Below are positions 1 through 9,168 of a DNA stretch of 62,424 nucleotides, piece by piece. Location of the stretch: assembly GCA_023395515.1 (NCBI GenBank), contig JAEWZB010000003.1, positions 1 to 62,424 on the forward strand. Reading direction: 5' to 3'. The position numbers were made by a program, and so were the translations under genes. How positions within the stretch are numbered: position 1 is the first letter of the stretch; every line of letters starts with the position of its first letter. The notes under the pieces were generated by a model that ran no database searches, was not told where the DNA came from, and saw nothing but the letters and a program-made list of their open reading frames with translations. Source of the DNA: Bacillota bacterium. Its GTDB lineage: Bacteria > Bacillota > Syntrophomonadia > Syntrophomonadales > Syntrophomonadaceae.

Positions 1-2657
1 GCATCTTCCATGGTGATCATACGCGCAGAAATGATGAAAACCGACTTAATAAACTCATAAGACGTATTATAGAGTCCAATGGACAAAAGCGTTTAATTCT
101 GACGACAAGAGAATATATTTTACAGCAAGGATTACAAAAACACCCTGCACTAAAGGAAACTCTACAGCAATACGGATTAGTTTGTACGATGGAAGAATAT
201 GGCGATGATGAGAAAGCGAGCATTTTATTTCGTCATCTCTATGCTTCCAATCTTGAATATGACTATGTTAATTACTTGTATATGAATTGTAATTGGATTG
301 TTCATCACCAAAATTACAACCCGCGTGTGCTATCTCTCTTTCTGGACAAAGGATTAGATAAAGACTTTGCGCCTAAAGACTATCACGAAGAATTATGCGA
401 ATACTTTGATAATCCCGATGCCTTTTGGAAATCTATCTTTCTAGAACTGTCCCCAGAGGCACAAATTGTAGCCCTGCTTTTACTCATTTCATCGACCCCC
501 ATGCGCTTGACGGATATGGAATGTTGTTATCAAAAATATATCCATAGCTGCACTGTTCAAGCAATAGTAAAAAATTTGGGAGATTCCATTTCAGAGCTTG
601 AAAAAACCATGGTCAAGTCCTTCTACAGCGAGGATGAGGAAGCTATTCTATTAAAATTCAGCATGCCAGCCGTGCAGGATTTTTTGTATATGTATATTAA
701 AGAAAACAACGAACAATATATTCCTTTGATTTTACAGTGTTGCACCTTTTACAATCAATTGCAATTTCTATTAGAATACCAGTCCATGCATTGCAGTAAG
801 AAGGTTACGGATTTAATAGTCCAACAATGCATATTGCATTACCACGACTATAATGATAGTTATATGGAATACGATGGTAGCTGGAACTGGGATATGGATA
901 TCTTTGATGAACATGGTTATCTGCATAGGTTCTTTCATTTGCTACGTTGTTGTGAACCGAAAAGACATCCTGCCCTCTTTCGTTTTTTAGAAACGCAAAT
1001 AAAAGACTACTGCTCAACTATGGGTAGCAATGATCATCCAACAACACGTTATACAGATTTGCATGATCTCCCGGACATTATTGTCCGCTGCGTCAAAAAA
1101 GGGATGATTTTCAATGGAAAAGACATCATTGATAAATATTATGAAGGAGCATTCAGTGTATATCACTACCGTGCAATGAAAAAATTTCAAGAAGCTTTTC
1201 CAGATGAATATAGTATTTTTTATAATACTTATTTTCATAAAATAAAAAAGAAATTGAAAAATATCATACTTTCTGAGATAGAATTGCTTGATTATTGGGG
1301 TATGGATTTCGAACTTGATACATTGTTAGATAGTATTCCAGACCTTCTTCAAGAGTTCGGATTACGTTATACGAACTCTTTTGAGGAAAAAATATTCTTT
1401 TTGTGTGGGATTAAACCGATGCTCGAAAACAATAAAGAAACTATAGATGAAAAGTCGTTACAAGATTATGTAGATCGAGAAGAAGTAGCACTTGAAGCCA
1501 TCAAAGAGGATGCTGGTAATTGGCTTCTAGGACCAAACGAAACGCATTTGAATGATGAGCAGATTGTTGAAATAATTTCAAACAGCAGCCTTAATATGCC
1601 TCTTAAAGCCGAATTAATGAAAATACTCGACACTGAAGTTCCCCAATATGTTTATGACTTCTTGCAAACAAAAGAATCCCTTGAACTGCTTTTAGCAACG
1701 TTATACGATTTTGATTCTGGTATTCCGAACCAAGAAAGTACCTTAATGATGATAATGTTAAGGCACATTGCTCAGGGCAATCAAGAATGGTTAAAAAAAC
1801 TCATAGGTTTTTGCGCTGAAAGTTTTATAATGATTATGTATGGAGAAGAACCTGTTCTGCGTACAAATCAATTTCTATCCAGTGAGATATATGCATCCTA
1901 TTTGCAAACTGATACCCAGCTTCGTGAAGTTGTTTTTGAAAATCTGATTATAAAAGATGAACAATGGATACGATTTCTTCATATCCCTCTTTTTATTTTC
2001 TGTAATGCTTTTATTATGCATATGGGACAGAAAGATGAGGAGTTGGAGGAATACTATTATGATTTATGGGGAGAGAATTTCAGTAAATTCAAGCATATAG
2101 TCCGATATGATTGGGGCAATCAAACCGATATTTATTATGCAGATTTTGGAACTTATTATTTCAAGCGTTATGATTGGGAGGGGTGTATGTATAGGATGTT
2201 CGAAGAATTAAACCCTTTTCACTTTAATCAAACCTATGTAGAACCCATGCTAAAGAACTATTTAGATAAATTGGGCAATGAAGATGATGATAGTAAAGTC
2301 TTAAAACATATTTCCCTTTGCCGAATGCAAATTGAATACGATGAAGCAGGTTTTCTACATTCTTTAGGTTATGAAATCAGTGATGAATTAAACATTATTG
2401 AACACCTGTCAATTGCAGAAGATTGGGATACATTTCCGGAACAGATAATGCAAAGCAAGTTAAAGATGCTAAAAAAGGACGAGAGCATATGCCAAAAAAA
2501 TGATAGATGGAAAATATATTTATATAAAATAGAAGATATTGATTTACTAAAAGAATTAGGTATTTATGATAGCGTAATAAAGTTCATCCAGGATGTTGAA
2601 AATGTTTACTCAAGATTTTTGTATGGTGATTATTCTCAAATAAAGAAACGGGCTTAA
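1..2657 (+). CDS. nSTAND3-type STAND NTPase, 3' part (truncated by window edge)
   Basis: The frame is open from base 3 with no start, so the gene begins left of the window; 884 residues are visible. An internal ATG at 189 is only a conserved Met. The first ~90 residues carry the end of a STAND ATPase domain: a sensor-1-like strand 'LILTTREYIL' followed by 'ILFRHLY', a stretch around 'IVHHQNYNPRVL' and 'FWKSIFLELSPEAQ', the pattern I know from nSTAND3 proteins. The remaining ~650 residues are helical, acidic and aromatic-rich, as expected of a repeat-type target-sensing region. Walker A, Walker B and any N-terminal effector (often a restriction-endonuclease-like domain in this family) are outside the window. 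Role in antiphage defence is inferred from the family. No partner gene is visible downstream. Confidence 0.78.
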   Translation, partial: IFHGDHTRRNDENRLNKLIRRIIESNGQKRLILTTREYILQQGLQKHPALKETLQQYGLVCTMEEYGDDEKASILFRHLYASNLEYDYVNYLYMNCNWIVHHQNYNPRVLSLFLDKGLDKDFAPKDYHEELCEYFDNPDAFWKSIFLELSPEAQIVALLLLISSTPMRLTDMECCYQKYIHSCTVQAIVKNLGDSISELEKTMVKSFYSEDEEAILLKFSMPAVQDFLYMYIKENNEQYIPLILQCCTFYNQLQFLLEYQSMHCSKKVTDLIVQQCILHYHDYNDSYMEYDGSWNWDMDIFDEHGYLHRFFHLLRCCEPKRHPALFRFLETQIKDYCSTMGSNDHPTTRYTDLHDLPDIIVRCVKKGMIFNGKDIIDKYYEGAFSVYHYRAMKKFQEAFPDEYSIFYNTYFHKIKKKLKNIILSEIELLDYWGMDFELDTLLDSIPDLLQEFGLRYTNSFEEKIFFLCGIKPMLENNKETIDEKSLQDYVDREEVALEAIKEDAGNWLLGPNETHLNDEQIVEIISNSSLNMPLKAELMKILDTEVPQYVYDFLQTKESLELLLATLYDFDSGIPNQESTLMMIMLRHIAQGNQEWLKKLIGFCAESFIMIMYGEEPVLRTNQFLSSEIYASYLQTDTQLREVVFENLIIKDEQWIRFLHIPLFIFCNAFIMHMGQKDEELEEYYYDLWGENFSKFKHIVRYDWGNQTDIYYADFGTYYFKRYDWEGCMYRMFEELNPFHFNQTYVEPMLKNYLDKLGNEDDDSKVLKHISLCRMQIEYDEAGFLHSLGYEISDELNIIEHLSIAEDWDTFPEQIMQSKLKMLKKDESICQKNDRWKIYLYKIEDIDLLKELGIYDSVIKFIQDVENVYSRFLYGDYSQIKKRA

Positions 2658-2709
2658 TATACCGATACATCAATTGTTATAACTAATATCTAAGCAGATT
2701 TACCTGGTA

Positions 2710-3300
2710 CTACTTATGACAAGAATTACGAAAAAGTTGGCCGATATAATTAGCAAAGATTACCCCAAAATAAAAGTTAATTACCGCACAGAATAATGCT
2801 AATAAAGGCATGGCGAAAATCATGGCTATGGATACACTAGTAATTAATATCATCATCAAATAAACTATTACATAATCATTAATTACCTCACTTAACTGGC
2901 TTAAAATTTTTCCTAATTTAAAGGCGCTTTGCAATTCATCAGTTACTATATAGTTGGCAATAGCCATAGGAATCATAAGACCGGCGATAAGAAAAACAGT
3001 TGATTGCATAAATACACCGATTAGGGGAACTGAAAAAAATAGTGGGATAAGCAAAAAAGGAATAGCCATGTAACCCAGGATAATAACTAAAGCCATAAGT
3101 CCATCTCTTAATAAGTCCTCCCAATCATCCCAAAACGGCAACAAATGGCGGCCTTGGGCTCCCATTTTAATACATTTAACAAAATAGCCTAAAGCTAAGA
3201 TATTTATGATAGGGGCCAGAATTATAATACAGCCCAAGCCTAATTTTTTAAACCATTCCCGGTCATTAAAAGGAAATCTTATATAATGGTATAAATCCAT
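2710..3300 (-). CDS. DUF4013 family membrane protein
   Basis: A 196-residue integral membrane protein. The N-terminus 'YHYIRFPFNDREWFKKL' followed by a hydrophobic helix, then 'GYFVKCIKMGAQG' and 'LPFWDDWEDLLRDGL', is the characteristic start of DUF4013 proteins. Four to five further hydrophobic segments follow. The function of the family is unknown. An SD-like purine run lies just upstream of the ATG. It converges with the STAND gene (53 bp apart) and stands alone. I see no terminator between the two. Confidence 0.75.
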   Translation of the reverse strand: MDLYHYIRFPFNDREWFKKLGLGCIIILAPIINILALGYFVKCIKMGAQGRHLLPFWDDWEDLLRDGLMALVIILGYMAIPFLLIPLFFSVPLIGVFMQSTVFLIAGLMIPMAIANYIVTDELQSAFKLGKILSQLSEVINDYVIVYLMMILITSVSIAMIFAMPLLALFCAVINFYFGVIFANYIGQLFRNSCHK

Positions 3301-3408
3301 TTCACTCCCCCCTCTTTAATAAAGTATAAATTTATCCCTTCTAATAGAACTTAAAGAAGCGGTTTAAATTAAATGCCTTTTTCCAGAGTGAATTGGCAGG
3401 CAAAATAA

Positions 3409-3440
3409 AACTAGGGGTAGTTAGAAAATTACCCCTAGTT
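3409..3440 (-). terminator. Rho-independent terminator
   Basis: Perfect 11-bp arms (3409-3419 and 3430-3440) around a 10-nt loop. On the minus strand the hairpin is followed by a T-rich run. It ends the two-gene unit at 3472-4020. Confidence 0.85.
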
Positions 3441-3471
3441 CGCATATCCTATTTAGCAAAAGCGTTCTTAT

Positions 3472-3729
3472 TTACATTTCACGCTCTTTATATCGTTCCC
3501 TTATGACATCAATTTTCTCTCTCCATAGTTCAACCTTTTCTAATACTTCACTTTCCAGCACTGACGCAACTTTAACTACCTCTTTATCATTTATCTGTAT
3601 GCCGATATTATAAACCCCATTTTCATCAGAGCGAACTAATAAACCGGGAACTTGGTCTTTATCCAGTAATCCTATTTTAAATTCATTCAGACTCATAATC
3701 GGAGTTTCATAGCTTTGTACATCAGCCAC
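3472..3729 (-). CDS. Small hypothetical protein, paralogue of the upstream gene
   Basis: 85 residues, GTG start with a strong SD (GGGGAGGGG) 8-9 nt upstream. It is a tandem paralogue of the 95-residue product encoded just upstream: both share a short segment 'IMS..EF..G', then 'GLLV.SD..G.YNIGIQ' and a charged helical C-terminus. Only 3 nt separate the two genes, so they are probably co-translated. No signal peptide or membrane segment is seen. I do not recognise the family. The conserved core looks like a small beta domain. Confidence 0.65.
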   Translation of the reverse strand: MADVQSYETPIMSLNEFKIGLLDKDQVPGLLVRSDENGVYNIGIQINDKEVVKVASVLESEVLEKVELWREKIDVIRERYKEREM

Positions 3730-3732
3730 CAG

Positions 3733-4020
3733 CTATACCCCTCCCCATATCTTTCCGTAATTTTGCAGGTCACTTTCTGCCCCATACTGGCGTTGTATTT
3801 CCTGTATCTTCGGAATAAGCTCATGATATCTTTCGTGTACATTGCTCTCATCAACTTGATCGAGCAGTAAAATTTTATCCTCATCTAACTGAATCCCGAT
3901 ATTATAAATACCTTTTTGGGTATCTGAAGCAACTAATAAACCCTCATATTCTTCCTTGCCAAATTCGCCATTTTTTAAGAACTCACTTTTGCTCATAATT
4001 TTACCCTTATATTCTTGCAT
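3733..4020 (-). CDS. Small hypothetical protein, first of a tandem paralogous pair
   Basis: 95 residues. The start is set by the SD: AAAGGAGG sits 7 nt before the ATG at 4020, whereas the in-frame ATG at 4026 would leave only one base, and a longer reading to 4065 would lie upstream of the SD. The core 'IMSKSEFLKNGEFG', 'GLLVASD' and 'GIYNIGIQL' is shared with the downstream 85-residue paralogue. It is soluble and acidic, of unknown function. It is the first gene of the unit ending at the hairpin at 3409-3440. Confidence 0.65.
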   Translation of the reverse strand: MQEYKGKIMSKSEFLKNGEFGKEEYEGLLVASDTQKGIYNIGIQLDEDKILLLDQVDESNVHERYHELIPKIQEIQRQYGAESDLQNYGKIWGGV

Positions 4021-4074
4021 CTGCATACCTCCTTTTAATAGAATTTTGCCCTTAAACATTTTCATTTATGTAAT

Positions 4075-4332
4075 TTAAGTAATTCTATTTTGGTATGCTT
4101 GCACTAAATGTTCTTTCTTAAGCCTAGGTAAATTTTTTATTTCTATTTCTTTGCGCATAGCCTCACTTTTGGTCGCAAATTCTTCTACATAAACTATTTT
4201 TACCGGTAAGCGTGTTCTCGTGTATTTACTGGCTTTACCTTCATTATGTACCTGGAGCCGTTTGTTGATATCATTTGTGTAACCAGTATAATAAGTGCCA
4301 TCCTGACATTGTAATATATAAACAAAAAACAC
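4075..4332 (-). CDS. GIY-YIG nuclease superfamily protein (YhbQ/UPF0213 type)
   Basis: 85 residues, GTG start with AAGGAG 8 nt upstream. The N-terminal 'VYILQCQDGTYYTGYTND' carries the GIY-YIG signature in its YhbQ-like form (Y-I-L ... Y-T-G), followed by the conserved Arg of 'INKRLQVHN' and the Glu of 'KSEAMRKEIEIK'. Its length is usual for single-domain UPF0213 proteins. These are thought to act on DNA ends or branched DNA, but the cellular role is unclear. It is monocistronic, between the small paralogues and the sensor kinase. Confidence 0.88.
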   Translation of the reverse strand: MFFVYILQCQDGTYYTGYTNDINKRLQVHNEGKASKYTRTRLPVKIVYVEEFATKSEAMRKEIEIKNLPRLKKEHLVQAYQNRIT

Positions 4333-4411
4333 CGCTAAATCTCCTTTTACTTAATTAATAAAAGGTTAGCATATTTTAAAGATTATGGCATGATGCTGTA
4401 CAGATGAGAAG

Positions 4412-6397
4412 TTAGTCTTCAGCTAACTTGGGTAAGGTTACCTTAACCGTAGTACCCCGGTTTATTTCACTTGTTATAACCATATCCCCACCATGGTCAC
4501 GAATGATTTTATAACTTACCGATAGGCCTAATCCGGAATTATTACCTTTAGTAGTAAAAAAGGGCTCCATAATATGGGTAAGATTTTTAGCTTCAACCCC
4601 TCGTCCTTTATCCCAAAATTCAAGAATAACTGATTTGGCATCTTCGTTAATCTTAACCCCAACTGTATCTCCTATCCGGGAAGCCTCTAATGCGTTTTGC
4701 ATAATATTGATGCAGGCCTGTTTCATCTGTTCGGGATCAATATACACGGTTATTTCTTCCGTAAATAATTCCAAGGTCAAATTAATACCGCGGCTAACCG
4801 CTTTAGCATGGACTAAATCAAAAATAATCTCCATAAAGGAGATAATACCTACTTCTTCTTTTTTAGAAAAACGATTAGTGGCTAAATTTAAAAACTCAGT
4901 AATAGTAGTATTAGCCCGATCAATTTCTTCTATCATTAATTCAAAATAAGGTTCTTGGGCCGGATTTTCTTCCGCTAATAATTGAGCTAAGCCCCTTACG
5001 GTAGTCATCGGATTACGTACCTCATGAGCAATACTGGTAGACATTTCACCAATTAGCGAAAATTTGCTTATTAACTTATTCTTTTCATCCTCTACCGCTT
5101 TTCTATTAATGCGGGCAATTTCCTCCCGGTACAAAGACGATTCCAGGGCAATAGCTATTTCTAATATTATTTCCGTAATCAAACGGTTTTCGTAAAAAGC
5201 TACTCCACCTTTCCAAGCACATCTAAAGAAACCAAAAGGCTTATCTAAACCAGTTAAAATCAGCTCCATAAGATATCTGTAGCCCTGGCTATACAGATAA
5301 TGGTCTTCCGGGCGATTGGAGGCTTTACAGATACTTCTGAATTCACTACGCTGGGTCTTTAATAGATTTCGCTCTTCATATTCATCTTTTATTAAAAAAA
5401 CTACCTGGGGGGTATTTTTAATAAATCTATATACTTTCAAAACATTATCATTTTCATATATACATAATTCAAACCCATAATTGGGAAACTCTAATCCTAA
5501 TAAACTAATAACATCCATGAAAGCATTTTCATTACCTTTACTTTCGGCCACAATTCTTAAAATTCGGTTAACTATGCGCTCCTTACGTCTTTCCATGCGC
5601 TTTTCCTGTTCCTGTTGTCTTTCCGATGCTTCTAAATCCTTTTCTATGCGTTTAACTTGACTTATATCACGAATATGGCCTTGAATGGCATATTGTCCAT
5701 TGTAAAAAGTAGAAAAATAACTCATCTCACAAGTAAGTTCATAACCTTGCTTATGCATAAAAACTTGTTCGACCTTTTTATGCATTAAGAAAAAACCTTC
5801 TAATTTTCTGGTAAAATAGCGTTTTATATCTTGCCTTTTGTCTGGCGGAATAAGAGTATATGGGTCAATATTCATCATTTCCTGAACTTCATAGCCTAGC
5901 ATTCTGCAAAAAGTATCATTAGCTAAATAAAAACCACTGGCCCCTAAAATAAAAATGCCTTCTACAGCATTTTCCACTAAATTACGGTATCTTTGTTCAG
6001 TTATCAATAAAGCTTCTTCCGGTTTATTATAACCGTCGGCTCTGACTATAAAGTGAATCTGATAAACTTGGTTTTGATAGGTGTTGATGAAAAAAAAGTA
6101 AGGCTTATTATGGTGGTCTTTAAATTGATAGACGGGGTTAAGATTGTGACCATCGTTTATTCGGTTAGTTTCTAGTAGTATCTTAAAATTATAATTTAGA
6201 ATTTCATCCCGGGATAAACCTAAAATTAGATAGGCCTGGGTATTAAAATCTAAAATTATACCATTAAGATCACTAATAATTACTGGAGTACCTAAATACT
6301 CTAAAAGCTGTTTTCTTTTATTATTACTGCTTCTTTCCCAAGATAAGAGAATTTGTTCAGCTCCAGTTTTTAGTTCATTACTAGGTAGATTATGCAT
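4412..6397 (-). CDS. PAS/GAF sensor histidine kinase, probable sporulation kinase
   Basis: 661 residues with no transmembrane segment. Order: PAS about 33-118, a second PAS 133-250, a charged coiled coil 248-275, a GAF-like region 283-430, HisKA with the phospho-acceptor in 'IAHEVRNP' (His458), and HATPase_c with N box 'NALEAS', G1 'DKGRGV' and G2 'GLGLSV'. This is the layout of cytosolic orphan kinases of the Bacillus/Clostridium phosphorelay. No response regulator adjoins it. Two Spo0A-like boxes lie 40-110 bp upstream, which supports a sporulation role. The phosphorylation target is inferred; the kinase call is firm. Confidence 0.85.
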   Translation of the reverse strand: MHNLPSNELKTGAEQILLSWERSSNNKRKQLLEYLGTPVIISDLNGIILDFNTQAYLILGLSRDEILNYNFKILLETNRINDGHNLNPVYQFKDHHNKPYFFFINTYQNQVYQIHFIVRADGYNKPEEALLITEQRYRNLVENAVEGIFILGASGFYLANDTFCRMLGYEVQEMMNIDPYTLIPPDKRQDIKRYFTRKLEGFFLMHKKVEQVFMHKQGYELTCEMSYFSTFYNGQYAIQGHIRDISQVKRIEKDLEASERQQEQEKRMERRKERIVNRILRIVAESKGNENAFMDVISLLGLEFPNYGFELCIYENDNVLKVYRFIKNTPQVVFLIKDEYEERNLLKTQRSEFRSICKASNRPEDHYLYSQGYRYLMELILTGLDKPFGFFRCAWKGGVAFYENRLITEIILEIAIALESSLYREEIARINRKAVEDEKNKLISKFSLIGEMSTSIAHEVRNPMTTVRGLAQLLAEENPAQEPYFELMIEEIDRANTTITEFLNLATNRFSKKEEVGIISFMEIIFDLVHAKAVSRGINLTLELFTEEITVYIDPEQMKQACINIMQNALEASRIGDTVGVKINEDAKSVILEFWDKGRGVEAKNLTHIMEPFFTTKGNNSGLGLSVSYKIIRDHGGDMVITSEINRGTTVKVTLPKLAED

Positions 6398-6437
6398 TTC
6401 GTCGGCTTGCCCCCATTAATTATTCCCTTTTCAATTA

Positions 6438-6508
6438 TTCGACTAAATAATTCGCCTTCCTTGAATTAAATCTCGCCAAATTATTGAATGAGCCTTTACT
6501 ATTCGACA
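6438..6508 (-). promoter_or_regulatory. Two Spo0A-like boxes upstream of the sensor kinase
   Basis: On the minus strand TGTCGAA (complement of 6502-6508) matches the 0A box and AGTCGAA (complement of 6438-6444) differs at one base. Both lie in the kinase leader. Short sites like these can occur by chance, but paired placement before a phosphorelay-type kinase is suggestive. The rest of 6398-6698 is AT-rich with no gene seen. Confidence 0.45.
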
Positions 6509-6698
6509 TTTACCAGCGGCAATAAATTTCACAAAAACTAAATCAGAAATAAAGTCACAAAATTACAAAAAGAATTAAAATCTGCGATGAACTCAATAAA
6601 TTAATAAGCTTAAATCAATTGGAAGATAAATATTTGAATCCTAAAACATAATAACAAAATAATAGAAAAAACCGTAGGATTATTTTAAATTTCTTTAG

Positions 6699-6734
6699 AA
6701 AAAAAGCGTACCTCACTAAATCAGTAAGATACGC
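6699..6734 (-). terminator. Rho-independent terminator of ppsR-like gene
   Basis: Stem of 12 bp with two G.T pairs (6706-6717 with 6723-6734), a 5-nt loop, and seven T on the minus strand immediately after it. It follows the stop of the gene at 6793-7620. Confidence 0.85.
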
Positions 6735-6792
6735 CGATGGTTCAATTGTTTATAGGGTTACCCCCACATTTTAATAAGTAGTCTTTATATGA

Positions 6793-7620
6793 CTAAAATC
6801 TATGATGGGTAACTTTTAATGGCAAGTTAAACTTATGCGTTATAGTATTGCCAATTTCTTTTATATCTTCCAAGGTCACATCTATAACCAGACATTTTAA
6901 TTTCGCATAGATACGATAAGCATTATCCACTTCTTCGGCTACCATATCATCTATACTATCAATATCATCCGGTAATTCGAAACTTCTAAATCTTTCTTTT
7001 CTTAACTCCAAAAGGGTTTCCATATCAATAGTTAATCCTACCATAGGTACTTTCCCCTTCAGAGCATTTATTGCTTCTGGAATATCAGGGTTTAGGGAAA
7101 TAGGATAATTAGCAACTTTTATTCCCAAATTAGCTAAATGCATAGCTAAAGGAGTTTTAGAAGTTCTGGGTAAACCTAAAATTATTAAATCAGCCTCATG
7201 AATTGTATCCAGATTCTGTCCGTCATCATGCTCAATAGTATACTCTATAGCTTTCATGCGGTTAAAATACTGGTCATCTAATTGATGGGTTAATCCCGAA
7301 ATATATACCGGTTGTTGCTTAGTTTTTTCCTCAATAGCCTTAAAAAGAGGTTCCATTACATTAATGGCCGTAACATCATACTGTAGAGCTTTTTTATTTA
7401 GGTATTGGCTGAGTTCAGGTTTAACTATAGTATAAACGACTATAGCATCTTCCTCCCGGGCTTCTTTGATGATGTGATCAACCTGCTCCTCTTTGGTAAC
7501 TCTGGAGAACCTTGTGATATTGCGCTCTACCGAAAACTGTAATACCGATGCTACTGCAATTTTTTCTGCAGTTTCCCCCACTGAATCAGAGACAGCATAA
7601 ATGTGGAGCTTTTTAGACAT
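6793..7620 (-). CDS. ppsR: PEP synthase / PPDK regulatory kinase-pyrophosphorylase (DUF299)
   Basis: 275 residues. The start is the ATG at 7620, placed behind an AGGGGGA SD. 'SDSVGETAE' near the N-terminus and the P-loop-like 'GLPRTSKTP' near residue 155 are hallmarks of the PDRP/YqfL family. These bifunctional enzymes phosphorylate with ADP, and dephosphorylate by phosphorolysis, a threonine next to the catalytic histidine of pyruvate phosphate dikinase or PEP synthase, switching the pyruvate-PEP step. The target gene is not in the window. Monocistronic with its own terminator. Confidence 0.9.
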   Translation of the reverse strand: MSKKLHIYAVSDSVGETAEKIAVASVLQFSVERNITRFSRVTKEEQVDHIIKEAREEDAIVVYTIVKPELSQYLNKKALQYDVTAINVMEPLFKAIEEKTKQQPVYISGLTHQLDDQYFNRMKAIEYTIEHDDGQNLDTIHEADLIILGLPRTSKTPLAMHLANLGIKVANYPISLNPDIPEAINALKGKVPMVGLTIDMETLLELRKERFRSFELPDDIDSIDDMVAEEVDNAYRIYAKLKCLVIDVTLEDIKEIGNTITHKFNLPLKVTHHRF

Positions 7621-7720
7621 CAAACATTCCCCCTTCTCAACGGTTTTCCGAATAAGACCCTTTATAATGTATTCGCTAAAACTTATTTCTTTCCTCTTTT
7701 TTGGGCTTTACCAACATGTG

Positions 7721-8839
7721 TTAATACCAGATTTTTATTTGTCCCTCTAGGTTTTCCTCGCTGCCATCAGGTGGTATTATGACAGAACTGGTATTTAATA
7801 AACTGCATATTTCCCTTACACTAGCTGCTATTTCACCTTCATTTATAAAGGGAGCCATATTAAAATAGAAGGTATTGTTATTAACATAATATTGCTTTTG
7901 CCCCACTATCAGCGTAATAGCCTTAGCTCCGTCTATAGTAAAGGAAAACATACCATAACCATATAAATTATCAAATCCGACCGTTCCTAAGTCGATAGCT
8001 TGAAAATGCAAAAAATTCCTTACATACTCGGGGGTAGGATAAGCAGAAAATTTCAAAAGATAACGGGAATAAAGTAAGGCAACTGCTCCCGAAATATGCG
8101 GGGCAGCCATAGAAGTCCCGGAAAGTTCCACATATCTGCCTCCCGGGTAAGTCGAATAAGTATCAACTCCCGGTGCTACCACATCAATCCTATCATTGGA
8201 ATTGCTAAAGTTGGCTATGCCGGTCAGCAAATCAATAGCTCCTACCGCTATTGTCTCCTTATAGTAAGCAGGATAAGAAATTTCAGGAGTATCCGGGTTT
8301 CCATCTCCTTCATTTCCTGCCGCACAAACTACGGTTATACCGTCTTGCACTGCTTTCTGAATTTCCTTGTGCAATGAGGTGTTAGGCAAAGGGCTGCCTA
8401 AGCTCATATTAATTACATTAACTTTTTCTCCATTTTCTCCTACCCATTTACGGGCCCAAGCTAAACCTTGAACAATACTGCTTAAGCTGCCCGTACCAAA
8501 TTGGTCCAATACTTTGACTCCTAATAGTTTGGCTTCAGGCGCTACCCCTAATATGGCACCATTAGCAGCAATAGTCCCCGCCACGTGAGTACCATGCCCG
8601 TTTTGGTCCATAAAATCCGCTTCCCCCGGTACAAAACTAGCCCCTCCGATAACATTATTCTTTAAATCAGGATGGGTATAATCTATTCCGGTGTCTACAA
8701 CTGCTACTACCGTGTTTTGCCCCTTAGTTGTAGGCCACATTCTTTGGGCTCCTATTAATGAGACCCCGGGAGGAGCCCACGGCTCCGTACTAAGTGTACG
8801 TTCATAAATTCCTTTTATCAAAGGTTTAAAAATCCGCAA
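7721..8839 (-). CDS. Subtilisin-like serine protease (S8 family)
   Basis: 372 residues from a TTG start at 8839, chosen because GGAGAGGTGA lies 5-9 nt upstream; a longer reading from a GTG at 8893 has no SD. The triad is complete: Asp in 'VVDTGID', His in 'NGHGTHVAG', Ser in 'GTSMAAPH', with the oxyanion Asn in 'CAAGNEG'. There is no Sec signal peptide and only a short N-terminal extension, as in intracellular or AprX-like subtilases. About 70 C-terminal residues after the catalytic domain are unassigned. Role is probably intracellular or spore-related proteolysis (inference). Confidence 0.92.
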   Translation of the reverse strand: MRIFKPLIKGIYERTLSTEPWAPPGVSLIGAQRMWPTTKGQNTVVAVVDTGIDYTHPDLKNNVIGGASFVPGEADFMDQNGHGTHVAGTIAANGAILGVAPEAKLLGVKVLDQFGTGSLSSIVQGLAWARKWVGENGEKVNVINMSLGSPLPNTSLHKEIQKAVQDGITVVCAAGNEGDGNPDTPEISYPAYYKETIAVGAIDLLTGIANFSNSNDRIDVVAPGVDTYSTYPGGRYVELSGTSMAAPHISGAVALLYSRYLLKFSAYPTPEYVRNFLHFQAIDLGTVGFDNLYGYGMFSFTIDGAKAITLIVGQKQYYVNNNTFYFNMAPFINEGEIAASVREICSLLNTSSVIIPPDGSEENLEGQIKIWY

Positions 8840-8998
8840 AAAAATCACCTCTCCTTGCCCTAATATATTAAGCAAGGGGGGCAAAATGTTCACATTTCAC
8901 TTAATAAAGTAAGACTTAATTAAGGTGGAGTTTAACTACATCATAAAAAGATAAGCATAGCGAACATAAAATCAGTAGTTCTGTAAGGGCTCCATCTG

Positions 8999-9096
8999 AA
9001 TCTTAGTCGCAGGTCACCAGGGACTTAGCTGCCCTTGGCAACCGCCGCCTATAGAGGCGGCGGTCTTAGGGCAGATCAGTCGCCGGATAAAAGATT
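8999..9096. ncRNA. Candidate structured RNA or DNA element (nested stems)
   Basis: A GC-rich island in AT-rich intergenic DNA (8840-9168) folds into three nested stems: 8999-9004 with 9091-9096 (6 bp), 9029-9035 with 9068-9074 (7 bp, CTGCCCT/AGGGCAG) and 9041-9050 with 9055-9064 (10 bp, ACCGCCGCCT/AGGCGGCGGT, ATAG loop). No T-run follows on either strand, so it is not a simple terminator. It matches no riboswitch or tRNA pattern I know. It may be an sRNA, the leader of the small ORF at 9169, or an intergenic repeat unit. Strand is unknown. Confidence 0.45.
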
Positions 9097-9108
9097 AAGT
9101 GAAAGTTA

Positions 9109-9137
9109 TTACAACTCACATAATAAGTGTTATTATG
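9109..9137 (+). promoter_or_regulatory. Possible promoter with overlapping palindrome
   Basis: TTACAA (9109-9114), 16 nt, TATTAT (9131-9136). The palindrome CATAATAA-gtg-TTATTATG (9119-9137) covers the spacer and -10, an operator-like arrangement about 30 bp before the small ORF at 9169. Confidence 0.4.
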
Positions 9138-9168
9138 TAAGAAGGGGGCATTTAGAATTAGAGGTGAT

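Noticed and set aside
8999..9096. Possible tRNA or known riboswitch
   Set aside because: No cloverleaf, TpsiC arm or anticodon stem; no match to the core motifs of the riboswitch classes I know. Kept as an unassigned structured element.
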